From the NCBI GenBank assembly GCA_031549115.1, contig JAVBQJ010000152.1, forward strand, positions 1 through 36,906: DNA of 36,906 nt, given 5' to 3'. The number at the start of each line of letters is the position of its first letter. Position 1 is the stretch's first letter. A program made the translations under genes and the position numbers. This stretch comes from JAVBQJ01 sp031549115 (GTDB taxonomy: Bacteria; Verrucomicrobiota; Lentisphaeria; Victivallales; Victivallaceae). Under the pieces are notes generated by a model. The model was not told where the DNA came from, ran no database searches, and saw nothing but the letters and a program-made list of their open reading frames with translations. Shown one piece after another: positions 26,421-34,140 of this stretch.

Positions 26421-26651
26421 AAATAGAGCCGCGAAGCGGCGGTCTGCCCTCCGTCATACGGAGACGCCGATCCAGCGGGCGGATACCGCTGGTTGCCCCA
26501 GGCGCGCAGCGCCTCGAAAGGGGCGAAATCCCGGGAAGCGAGCCGGGAGGCGAGCGCTTCCACCCGAGGTAGCGATGGTGTAGATTTGACCGGATGCGTG
26601 AGCGACGGTCAAATCTACACATAGAGCGAACGAGGCGCCGCACCGGCGGCG
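26419..26651 (+). repeat. Multi-hairpin element, copy 2
   Basis: It begins at the uvrA stop codon, in the same orientation. Hairpins: GCCGC/GCGGC, CTCCGT/ACGGAG, CCAGCGG/CCGCTGG, then GCCCC with GGGGC around AGGCGC/GCGCCT. The long stem is 14 bp, 26578-26591 with 26607-26620, with GTGTAGATTTGACC replacing the copy-1 sequence and full pairing kept. The loop is GGATGCGTGAGCGAC. It ends ATAGAGCGAACGAGGCGCCG and is followed 35 bp later by a DJ-1/PfpI gene. Confidence 0.87.
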
Positions 26652-26686
26652 AAAATTTCACGATAGATAGCTAGAAGGAGGAGAAT

Positions 26687-27253
26687 ATGGCGAAGAAATT
26701 GTTGTTGCTGGCAGGGGATTTTGTCGAAGACTACGAGATCATGGTACCGTTTCAGGCCTTGAGCATCGCCGGCTTCGAAGTGACGGCGGTGTGCCCGGGG
26801 CGGAAGAGCGGCGATAAGGTGGCGACGGCGATCCACGATTTCGAAGGCGAACAGACCTTCACCGAGAAACGCGGACACAATTTCACCCTGAACGGGGATT
26901 TCGACGGCGTCGATTCCGCCGATTACGCCGGATTGGTGATTCCGGGGGGACGCGCGCCCGAATATCTGCGGCTCAATGCCCGGGTTATCGAACTGGTGCA
27001 GGAATTTTTCCGTGACAACAAGCCGGTGGCGGCGGTCTGCCACGGTCCGCAGATACTGACCGCGGCCAAGGTGGTCAAAGGCCTGAATGTGTCGGCTTAC
27101 CCGTCGGTCAAGCCGGAGATCGAAGCCGCCGGCGGAGCGTATGCCGATATCGCGATGACGCAGGCCGTCACCGACGGCAATCTGGTGACGGCGCCGGCGT
27201 GGAGCGCCCAGGTGGAGTGGCTGCGTCAGTACATCGATCTGTTGAACGCCTGA
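26687..27253 (+). CDS. DJ-1/PfpI-family protein
   Basis: 188 aa. AAVCHGPQ places the nucleophile Cys118 and His119 in the nucleophile elbow, and Glu14 in DFVEDYE is at the position of the conserved N-terminal Glu. IPGGRAPEYLR is typical of the PH1704/YhbO subgroup. These proteins act as deglycases, small-molecule hydratases or stress proteins. AAGGAGGAG precedes ATG 26687. It sits between uvrA and an RNB ribonuclease gene; a separate promoter was not identified. Confidence 0.9.
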   Translation: MAKKLLLLAGDFVEDYEIMVPFQALSIAGFEVTAVCPGRKSGDKVATAIHDFEGEQTFTEKRGHNFTLNGDFDGVDSADYAGLVIPGGRAPEYLRLNARVIELVQEFFRDNKPVAAVCHGPQILTAAKVVKGLNVSAYPSVKPEIEAAGGAYADIAMTQAVTDGNLVTAPAWSAQVEWLRQYIDLLNA

Positions 27254-27272
27254 CACGGAAGGAGTTGCCATT

Positions 27273-29123
27273 TTGAGTAAGATCGCCCCCGGAGCACTGG
27301 CACTTTATCGCAATAAATGCGCTGTCATAACGAAATTGTCCGCCGATAAGATCGAAATCGAAACCGCCGACGGCGAAGGAAAAAGCGTCCGCGCAAAGGA
27401 TATCGAATTGCTGCATCCCGGCCCGGCCCGGTTGCCGCTTGTGCCGCCCGCCGCCGTCCCCGATTGGGACGAAGTGGCGGAATTGGCGGCGGGCGAAACC
27501 CTGCCTTTCACCGATTGGACGGAAATCGCCTACGGGGCATATTCTCCGGAAAGCGCCTGGGCCGGCTGGCTGGTGCTGCAGGAGGGGATCTACTGGACCG
27601 GTTCGGTGGCGGACGGAGTGACGGCGCGCCCGCCGGAGGCGGTGGCCGCGACATTGCAGGCGCTGGCGGAGAAGAACAGCCGCAAACAGGCGCGGCAGGA
27701 GCTGCTGGAGCGCATTCATTCCGGTTCCGTCACCCCGGAGGACCGTTCCAGTCTGGTCGAAATCGAATTGGTCGCCTATGGCGAACGCGATACTTCCGGG
27801 TTGATGCGCGACTTGAATATGGAAGCGACCCCGGAAAACGCGCACCGGCTGCTGCTGGCGCTCTGCGTCTGGGACGATATGGTGAATCCGTGGCCGGCGC
27901 GCTCGGGTGTCGCCCTGACGGCGCCGGATTTCCCGTTGCCGGAGCCGTCGGAGGAAAACCGGCTGGATCTGACCGGCACCGCCGCCTGGGCGATCGACAA
28001 TGCCGGCAGCGACGACCCCGACGACGCCATCGGCTGGGGCGGAGAAGATACCTTCTGGGTCCATGTCGCCGACGCCGCCGGCGTGATCGCGGCGGATTCG
28101 GAGGCGGATATCGAGGCCCGCAACCGCGGCTGCAATCTGTATTTGCCCGAAGGGGTGATCCCGATGCTGCCGGAGGCCGCCACCGTGAAACTGGGGCTCG
28201 GATTGCAGGAGCATAGCCCGGCATTGAGCTTCAAAGTCCGTATCGACGCGGACGGCATCCCGCATCTGCTCGAATACGCCCCCAGCCGGGTCAATGTCCG
28301 GCGCCTGACCTACGAGAGCGCCGAAACGCAGATGGAACAGCCGGAATTTGCCGCGCTGCGCGCTTTGCTCGACCGCTTCGATGCGTGGCGCCGGAGCAAC
28401 GGCGGTTCGGAGCTGATCTTCCCCGAAGTGGATATCCGGATCGCCGGCGGCGAAATCACGCTGCATGAGGTGGTGGAGTTGCGCAGCCGCAAGCTGGTGG
28501 AGTCGGCGATGCTGGCCGCCGGCCGCGCTGTCGCCGCCTGGGCGCTCGAACACGACATTCCGATGCCGTTTGTCTGCCAGGAGTATGTCGCCGACGCCCC
28601 GGCCTTTGCCGGCGAATGCGGCGACTGGGTCGAAAGCTTCCGCCGCCGTCAATACTTCCTGAGTTCACAGGTGTCTTCGTCATCCGGCCGCCACGCCGGA
28701 CTCGGCCTCGACGTTTATGTCCGGGTCACCAGTCCGCTGCGGCGTTATTGCGATTTGCTGGCGCACCGCCAGTTGCGCCGGGCGGCGCGCGGCGAAGCGC
28801 CGCTGGACGCCGAAAGCATCGACCGGATCCTGACCTACAGCGAAAACGGCGCCGCGCTGCGCAAGCAGGCGGAGCGGCGCAGCGACGACTTCTGGCGGAT
28901 GGTCTGGCTCAAACGCCACCCGGATTGGAGCGGCGACGCGCAGCTGCTGGGGACGATCCGGGAAAAAGCGGTCTACGTGATTCCATTCCTGGGTTACGAG
29001 TACCGTACCCGCTACGGCGTGGACGGCACGCCGGGGACATGGTACACGGTGACGCCGTCGGAGATCAATCCGGCCGCGGAGGAGTGCCGCTTCCGTTTTC
29101 TCGGCCGCAAAGAGGTTGACTGA
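27273..29123 (+). CDS. RNB-domain exoribonuclease (RNase II-like)
   Basis: 616 aa starting with TTG 27273, supported by GGAAGGAG 8 bases upstream and no in-frame ATG nearby. The RNB active-site set is Asp242, Asp248, Asp250 and Asp251 in IDNAGSDDPDDA, equal to the four aspartates of RNase II. VTSPLRRYCDLLAHRQL is the later catalytic segment with the conserved arginine. A canonical C-terminal S1 domain is not obvious. It degrades single-stranded RNA from the 3' end. It starts 20 bp after the DJ-1/PfpI gene and is probably cotranscribed. Confidence 0.88.
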   Translation: MSKIAPGALALYRNKCAVITKLSADKIEIETADGEGKSVRAKDIELLHPGPARLPLVPPAAVPDWDEVAELAAGETLPFTDWTEIAYGAYSPESAWAGWLVLQEGIYWTGSVADGVTARPPEAVAATLQALAEKNSRKQARQELLERIHSGSVTPEDRSSLVEIELVAYGERDTSGLMRDLNMEATPENAHRLLLALCVWDDMVNPWPARSGVALTAPDFPLPEPSEENRLDLTGTAAWAIDNAGSDDPDDAIGWGGEDTFWVHVADAAGVIAADSEADIEARNRGCNLYLPEGVIPMLPEAATVKLGLGLQEHSPALSFKVRIDADGIPHLLEYAPSRVNVRRLTYESAETQMEQPEFAALRALLDRFDAWRRSNGGSELIFPEVDIRIAGGEITLHEVVELRSRKLVESAMLAAGRAVAAWALEHDIPMPFVCQEYVADAPAFAGECGDWVESFRRRQYFLSSQVSSSSGRHAGLGLDVYVRVTSPLRRYCDLLAHRQLRRAARGEAPLDAESIDRILTYSENGAALRKQAERRSDDFWRMVWLKRHPDWSGDAQLLGTIREKAVYVIPFLGYEYRTRYGVDGTPGTWYTVTPSEINPAAEECRFRFLGRKEVD

Positions 29124-29140
29124 AAAAACAGGATGCACGG

Positions 29141-29169
29141 TTGAAAATCCGGATGACCGGGTTTATAGT
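29141..29169 (+). promoter_or_regulatory. Promoter of plsC-ispH
   Basis: TTGAAA (29141-29146) and TATAGT (29164-29169) are 17 bp apart. Transcription should start near 29176, about 38 nt before ATG 29214. The -10 hexamer is the same as those of the radical SAM operon and the PocR-AraC gene. Confidence 0.7.
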
Positions 29170-29213
29170 TTTTCCAGAAAGTCGCGTGTGAACAAGAAGG
29201 AGAAATTCACCAG

Positions 29214-29975
29214 ATGATACGAACGTTGCGCCGGATTCGACGTCTCGCGTTGATGGTATTGTGGCTGCCGGTGATCGGAGCCTGGTCCTTCGTCGTCCAC
29301 CTCGGCGGTTGGGGCGGCATCAAGCGGGTTGCCCGCTGTACGCAGATCTGGGGACGCGGCATTCTGTTTTTGTGGGGGATCCGGCTGAACATCTCCGGTG
29401 ACCCCTCCGGCTTCAAGGGCGGCCTGATCGTCAGCAATCACCTCGGTTACCTCGATATTCTGGTCGACGCGGCACTCTTTCCGATCCGCTTCGCCTCCAA
29501 GGACGACGTGCGGTCGTGGCCGGTTCTGGGGTGGTACCTCGGCATCAGCCGCCCGGTCTGGATCGACCGCGGCAACCGGACCAAGGCCGCCGAAGCGCTC
29601 GAACAATTCCGCGAAACCATGCGTCACGGCATTCCGTTATTGGTTTACCCGGAGGGAACCTCGACCGACGGCGAACACGGCCTGTTGCCGTTCAAATCCA
29701 CCGCGTTCGGCGCGGTGTGCGAAACGAAGTACCCGATCCTGCCGGTGCTGACGCGTTACCGGCGCGGCGCGGACGGCCAATCGCTGGCGTGGTTCGGTTC
29801 GGCGACATTGCTGCCGCATGTCTGGCGGCTGCTGGGTGAAAAAAAGATCGTCATCGACATTCACATCCTGCCCGAATTGACTCCGTTGGAGGGGGAAACC
29901 CGCAAGCAGCTGGCCGAACGCGTCCACACGGTGATGAGCGAAGCCTATTGTCGCATCAACGGGGAGGCGCCATGA
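29214..29975 (+). CDS. plsC: 1-acylglycerol-3-phosphate acyltransferase
   Basis: 253 aa with an N-terminal membrane segment at about 11-30. The catalytic NHxxxxD motif is NHLGYLD at 75-81, and LVYPEGTSTDGEHGLLPFK holds the EGT site for the acceptor phosphate. IDRGNRTKAAEAL is the third family motif region. It acylates lysophosphatidic acid to phosphatidic acid at the inner membrane. Its stop overlaps the ispH start. Confidence 0.93.
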   Translation: MIRTLRRIRRLALMVLWLPVIGAWSFVVHLGGWGGIKRVARCTQIWGRGILFLWGIRLNISGDPSGFKGGLIVSNHLGYLDILVDAALFPIRFASKDDVRSWPVLGWYLGISRPVWIDRGNRTKAAEALEQFRETMRHGIPLLVYPEGTSTDGEHGLLPFKSTAFGAVCETKYPILPVLTRYRRGADGQSLAWFGSATLLPHVWRLLGEKKIVIDIHILPELTPLEGETRKQLAERVHTVMSEAYCRINGEAP

Positions 29976-30838
29976 GCGTTTTCACCATTCGCCTGGCGCG
30001 CAAGCGCGGTTTCTGTTCCGGCGTGCGCCGGGCGCTGGCCATGGTCGACGCCACGTTGGCGAGCGGCGTCCGACCGGTGTGGCTGCTGCACGAAATCGTT
30101 CACAACACCGCGATCGTCGCCGAGTTGACCCGGCGCGGCTGCCGCATCGTCGACGGGATCGACGACATTCCGCCCGGCGGGACGGTGATTTTCAGCGCCC
30201 ACGGCGTCGCCGGCGCGGTCGAGACGGCGGCCCGGGCGCGCGGCCTTGCCGTCGTCGACGCCACCTGTCCGTTGGTCAAACGGATTCATGAAAAAACGAA
30301 GTTGGCCGACTCCGGCGCGCTGGTCATTCTGATCGGCCACCGCGGCCACCCGGAAACCGTCGGCACCCTCGGGCAGCGCCCCGGCCGGATTCATCTGGTC
30401 GAAACCAGCGCGGATGTCGCCGGGTTGCCCGCGGCGCTGCCGGGCCAGACGGTACAGATTCTGTCGCAGACCACCTTGAGCGAGGCGGAGCTGGCGGCGC
30501 CGCTGGCGGCGCTCCGCGAACGCTATTCCGTGCTGGCCGGAACCGGGGATTTGTGTTATGCCACCACCGACCGGCAGCAGGCGGTGCGGGAGCTGGCACA
30601 AGATTGCGGCCTGATCGTGGTCATCGGCTCGAAAACCAGTTCGAATTCCAACCGGCTGTGCGATGTCGCCAGACAGTGCGGCCGCCGGGCGCTCCTGATC
30701 GATTCTCCGGACGAGCTCGACGCCGCGATGCTGGAGGGAGTCGACGCGGTCGGCGTTTCCGCCGGGGCGTCGGCGCCGGAGTACCTGGTCGACGCGGTGT
30801 GCGCGTGGCTGCGGGAGCACGGCGGCGTCATGTATTGA
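29972..30838 (+). CDS. ispH: IspH, HMBPP reductase
   Basis: 288 aa from ATG 29972, overlapping the plsC stop by 4 nt, with GGGGAGG 4 bases upstream. Cysteines 15 (RGFCSGVRRA), 99 (DATCPLVK) and 195 (DLCYATTDRQ) hold the [4Fe-4S] cluster. LLHEIVHN and SSNSNRL are substrate motifs. IspH makes IPP and DMAPP in the last step of the MEP pathway, so the organism uses that route. The stop codon TGA lies inside the left end of the palindromic element. Confidence 0.96.
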   Translation: MSVFTIRLARKRGFCSGVRRALAMVDATLASGVRPVWLLHEIVHNTAIVAELTRRGCRIVDGIDDIPPGGTVIFSAHGVAGAVETAARARGLAVVDATCPLVKRIHEKTKLADSGALVILIGHRGHPETVGTLGQRPGRIHLVETSADVAGLPAALPGQTVQILSQTTLSEAELAAPLAALRERYSVLAGTGDLCYATTDRQQAVRELAQDCGLIVVIGSKTSSNSNRLCDVARQCGRRALLIDSPDELDAAMLEGVDAVGVSAGASAPEYLVDAVCAWLREHGGVMY

Positions 30839-31027
30839 TGCGGCGACTAATTCGGCTTACCATGGCAGAGCTCATATCTCGCGTGCCGCGAAGCGGTCGC
30901 GTCCGCAAAAGCCCCGGAGCGGCCCTCCGGTCGAGGTAGCTACGTCAGTAGCCACCTCGACCGGAAAACCGCTCCGGATTCTTTGCGGAGACGCGATCAT
31001 GGCAAGCCCAATTAGTCGCCGCATCAA
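30835..31027. mobile_element. Palindromic element, copy B, with 30-bp terminal inverted repeats
   Basis: The left end 30835-30864 and the right end 30998-31027 are inverted repeats with 28 of 30 bases matching. A TA dinucleotide lies on each side (30833-30834 and 31028-31029), as expected for IS630/mariner-type insertion. Inside, arms around 912-935 and 952-977 pair into a long stem with a loop containing CAGTAGCCACCT. No coding capacity is present, so it is either a MITE or a large two-way hairpin. It lies between the convergent ispH and AraC genes and overlaps the 3' ends of both. Confidence 0.78.
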
Positions 31028-31886
31028 TATTCTTCCGGTAATACGCCGGAGCCGTCCCGAAAAAGCGTTTGAAGGTCCGCGAATAGTAAAATTCATCGGC
31101 GAAACCGACCGCGGCGGCGATCTGTTTCAGGCGTTCTCCGGCATGCAGCAGCGGCAGAGACTGTTCGACCCGGATCCGCAGCAGCGTGGTGAATACGCTC
31201 TCTCCGGCCTCGCTCCGGTAACGGTGCGACAGCGACGACACGCTCATCCCGAGGCTTTTCGCCATCGCCGCCAGCGAAACCTGTTCGCGGAAGTGCACTT
31301 CCAGATAATGCCGGACCGCTCCGGTCCAGGCGTTGCCGCGCGGCAGCTGCGGCTGCTCCGCCAGCCGGTGCAGCCAGCGTACCCCGCCAAGATCGGGGGT
31401 GGTGTAGTGAACCAGCTCATCGGCCAGCTGCCAGAAAATCGCCATCGCGCCCAACAACCCCTGGTTGCCGCGCGCCGCCCCCAGCGCGGCCAGTGCGGTC
31501 AATTTTTCCCCCAGCCGTCCGGCCGGATCGTAAATCCGGGCGAAGCCGCGCGCCGGATCGGTCAATTCATCCAACCCGATTTCTTCGGCGCCGTCGAAGG
31601 TCACAAAGGTACTCTCGTGCTCGCCCGGCACCCGGGTGTCCTCCCGGTAAACCGTACCGGGTCGGTACAGATGCGCCCATCCGGCGGAGCGCGGCAGCCA
31701 GTCGCCGGTTTCGCCGACCCGGCAGCCGCCGCAATTGTCCAGCGAATAATCCAGCACCCAGCACTTTTGCAGCAGTACGCCGGTCAAGAGCGAATTCGAA
31801 TGGCGCTGGTGGCTGACGGTGTGGAGACGGACCGTCCAGTCCCGCTGCGGCTCCAGGCCGAAGTCAAAAAAATTGTGTTTATGCAT
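30945..31886 (-). CDS. AraC-family regulator with element-derived tail
   Basis: 313 aa. Residues 1-170 look like a cupin-type sensor domain (RPGTVYREDTRVPGEHESTFVTFDG). Residues 190-286 are a paired AraC helix-turn-helix (VSLAAMAKSLGMSVSSLSHRY, then QIAAAVGFADEFYYSRTFKRFFG). The normal AraC end would be near AYYRKN; the final 27 residues, starting IDAATN, come from the palindromic element. It is divergent from a zinc alcohol dehydrogenase, 111 bp apart, and probably regulates it. Confidence 0.87.
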   Translation of the reverse strand: MHKHNFFDFGLEPQRDWTVRLHTVSHQRHSNSLLTGVLLQKCWVLDYSLDNCGGCRVGETGDWLPRSAGWAHLYRPGTVYREDTRVPGEHESTFVTFDGAEEIGLDELTDPARGFARIYDPAGRLGEKLTALAALGAARGNQGLLGAMAIFWQLADELVHYTTPDLGGVRWLHRLAEQPQLPRGNAWTGAVRHYLEVHFREQVSLAAMAKSLGMSVSSLSHRYRSEAGESVFTTLLRIRVEQSLPLLHAGERLKQIAAAVGFADEFYYSRTFKRFFGTAPAYYRKNIDAATNWACHDRVSAKNPERFSGRGGY

Positions 31887-31924
31887 GATTTGCCATATAA
31901 TTCATGTAAATGCGTTTTTATCCA

Positions 31925-31953
31925 TAGAAAAAACAGAGAACTTGCATTATAAT
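31925..31953 (+). promoter_or_regulatory. Probable promoter of the alcohol dehydrogenase gene
   Basis: TATAAT (31948-31953) is a perfect -10, but 17 bp upstream TAGAAA (31925-31930) matches the -35 only partly. This would fit activation by the divergent AraC protein. The AraC gene's own promoter is not clear to me in this AT-rich gap. Confidence 0.5.
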
Positions 31954-31997
31954 TTATACATGAAACCGAAAATGCGCAAATCGGAAAGGAAAGAAAA

Positions 31998-33104
31998 ATG
32001 AGCAAACGAACTGCCGCAGTTTTTGTCGGGGCGAAGAAGCCGTTGGAAATCACCAGCTTTGAGGCGGTCGCGCCGGCTCCGGGAACCGCGTTGATCAAAT
32101 TGGCTTACAGCGGTGTCTGCGGCACCGATGTGCATATTCACGAGGGGCGTCTGGGGATGCCGGATTTCCCGTTGATTATCGGCCACGAATTCACCGGCAC
32201 GATCGAAGCGCTCGGTTCGGAGGGCTGTGACGGCCTCGGCCAGCCGCTCGCCGTCGGCGACCGGGTGATCGCCTGCGTCGCGGTCGCCTGCGGCAAGTGC
32301 GTGAACTGCCGCAAGGGCGAAACCGCGAGTTGCCTGGCGTTCGGCGTCACGTATGTCAAACCGGCGTCGGAGGCGCCGCACTTGCACGGCGGCTTCGCCG
32401 AGGCGTTGTATTCGCCGCTGGTGAATCTGGTGAAAATTCCGGCCGGGGTGAATCCGGCGGCAGTGGCCGCGTTTCCGTGCGGCGGGCCGACGGTGATCCG
32501 GGCGTACGCCTATGGCGGCGGCGTGGAAGCCGGCGAACTGGTGGTGGTGCAGGGCAACGGTTCGCTCGGGTTGTTCGCGTTGGCGTGGGCCAAGGCGCAC
32601 GGCTGCCGTACCGTGGTGATCGGCGCGTCGGACAATGCGCAGCGTTTGGAAATCATGAATGCGCTGAAGCCGGACCTGTTCCTCGACTTCATGAAAACGA
32701 CGGCGGAAGAGCGCAAGCTCGCGGTGCTGGAATTGGCGAAGAAGTTCGATCGCGGCGACGGCGCCGATGTGGTGGTCGAGGTTTCGGGGGCGGCGACAGC
32801 GGTGCCGGAGGGGTTGGGCCTGTTGCGGACGCGCGGGCGTTATTTCATCCCGGGGCAGTATTCGAACCGCGGCACGGTGGCGATCGAGCCGCACATGATC
32901 ACGTTTCGCGCGTTGCGCCTAATCGGATCGGGGCAGTATACGCTGGAAGACATCCGCACGTACATGGAATTCCTGGCGCAGCATCCGGAATTGCAGGAAT
33001 TGTTCGCCCGTTGCGTGAATACCTATTGCGTGGCGGACGCGAACCAGGCGCTGGCCGATGCCGCCGCCGGAAAAACCATTAAAGCCGCCTTTGTGCTGAA
33101 ATAA
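31998..33104 (+). CDS. Zinc-dependent medium-chain alcohol dehydrogenase
   Basis: 368 aa. Catalytic zinc ligands: Cys41 in CGTDVH and His63/Glu64 in GHE. Structural zinc: Cys98, Cys101, Cys104 and Cys112 in ACGKCVNCRKGETASC. The nucleotide fold has GNGSLG at 186-191. The family oxidises secondary alcohols, polyols or sugar-derived alcohols with NAD(P). AAGGAAAG lies just before ATG 31998. Control by the divergent AraC gene is likely. Substrate is not assigned. Confidence 0.88.
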   Translation: MSKRTAAVFVGAKKPLEITSFEAVAPAPGTALIKLAYSGVCGTDVHIHEGRLGMPDFPLIIGHEFTGTIEALGSEGCDGLGQPLAVGDRVIACVAVACGKCVNCRKGETASCLAFGVTYVKPASEAPHLHGGFAEALYSPLVNLVKIPAGVNPAAVAAFPCGGPTVIRAYAYGGGVEAGELVVVQGNGSLGLFALAWAKAHGCRTVVIGASDNAQRLEIMNALKPDLFLDFMKTTAEERKLAVLELAKKFDRGDGADVVVEVSGAATAVPEGLGLLRTRGRYFIPGQYSNRGTVAIEPHMITFRALRLIGSGQYTLEDIRTYMEFLAQHPELQELFARCVNTYCVADANQALADAAAGKTIKAAFVLK

Positions 33105-33360
33105 AAAATAACTGTTGCCGATACGGCTACTCTGGCACCCTGCCGCCTGGGAGCGCCGCGTGAGCGGCGCCGACGCTTGAGCGATCAGGGGGAATGGGGG
33201 CGGATGGCGAAGCCGAAACCGAGGGACTTGTCCCCGAGGGGGAAGAGCAAGCTCACGAATGTGAGCGTAGCGAGAGCCCCCGCGGTTGCCGGGACGCGTC
33301 CCCCGAAGGGCGCGATCCCGTATAGCACGACACGACTGCCACATTTTACGAGGGAAGACC
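33105..33360. repeat. Gap with hairpins and a 70-bp repeat module
   Basis: No gene or tRNA is seen. GCGCCGC/GCGGCGC (33153-33169) forms a hairpin. At 33207-33276 is a module of about 70 bp, from GCGAAGC to GTAGCGAGAGC, almost identical to 36382-36450: one substitution and one single-base indel. It contains GGAC/GTCC-like and GCTCAC/GTGAGC helices. GAGGG at 33349 serves the hydrolase gene that starts at 33361. Confidence 0.7.
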
Positions 33361-34140
33361 ATGCAACTCATCACCCGTCAAAACATCACCTTTCCGGAGG
33401 TTGCCGGAAGCGTCGAACGTATCGATTACCGCAGTGCGGTCGATGGACACGTGGATTTCGCCTGTATCCGGCCGGGCCGGACGCAAGATTGGGCGGTGGT
33501 GCTGCACGGGCATGGATCGCACGGCGACCAGTTGTTTACCCGGCCGGATATCCGGAACGGATGGCTGCCGGAGCTGGAACGCGCCGGAGTCGGAATCCTG
33601 GCGCCAAATTTGCGCGACAACGCCTGGATGAGCCGGGCGGCGATCGCCGATTTGCATGATTTGCTGGGGTGGCTGCGGATGAATTATCCGGTACGGCGAT
33701 TGCTGTTCACTTCCGGGTCCATGGGTGGGACCGGCAATCTGATTTACGCGCTGCAGTATCCGGAGGACGTCGGGGCATTGGTCGCCCGCGGCGCCGCGAC
33801 CGATCTGGCGCATTACCACGGCTGGCTGCGCCAGATCGGCGGCGCCATTCAGCAGGAGATCGCCGACGCGCTGGAGGCGTCGCTGGGGGGGACGCCGGAA
33901 CAGGCGCCGGAGGCTTACCGGGCGCATTCGGCGCTGTATCATCCGGAGCGGTTGACCATGCCGGTGTATCTGCTGCATGGCGAGGCCGACACGCTGATGC
34001 CGGTGGAGGATATGCGCCGGTTGGCGCTGGTCCTGGCGGCAAGTGGGAAAAAAGAGGTACATTACCGGGAGATTCCCGGCGGAACGCACGATGCGCCGCT
34101 GCTGGAGCCGGTGGCTTTTGACTATGAGGCATGGCAATGA
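33361..34140 (+). CDS. Alpha/beta hydrolase, dienelactone-hydrolase-like
   Basis: 259 aa from ATG 33361, with GAGGG 6 bases upstream. The nucleophile is Ser120 in GSMGG, the acid Asp210 in HGEADTLMP and the base His243 in GGTHDAP. An oxyanion-side segment VVLHGHGSHGD follows the first strands. No signal peptide, so cytoplasmic. The stop overlaps the start of the glycyl radical enzyme gene, so the two are translated together. It may hydrolyse an ester or C-C product of that enzyme, which is inference. Confidence 0.85.
   Translation: MQLITRQNITFPEVAGSVERIDYRSAVDGHVDFACIRPGRTQDWAVVLHGHGSHGDQLFTRPDIRNGWLPELERAGVGILAPNLRDNAWMSRAAIADLHDLLGWLRMNYPVRRLLFTSGSMGGTGNLIYALQYPEDVGALVARGAATDLAHYHGWLRQIGGAIQQEIADALEASLGGTPEQAPEAYRAHSALYHPERLTMPVYLLHGEADTLMPVEDMRRLALVLAASGKKEVHYREIPGGTHDAPLLEPVAFDYEAWQ

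Noticed and set aside
33105..33360. tRNA or other known RNA gene
   Set aside because: Hairpins are present but no cloverleaf with TTC or anticodon arms could be drawn.
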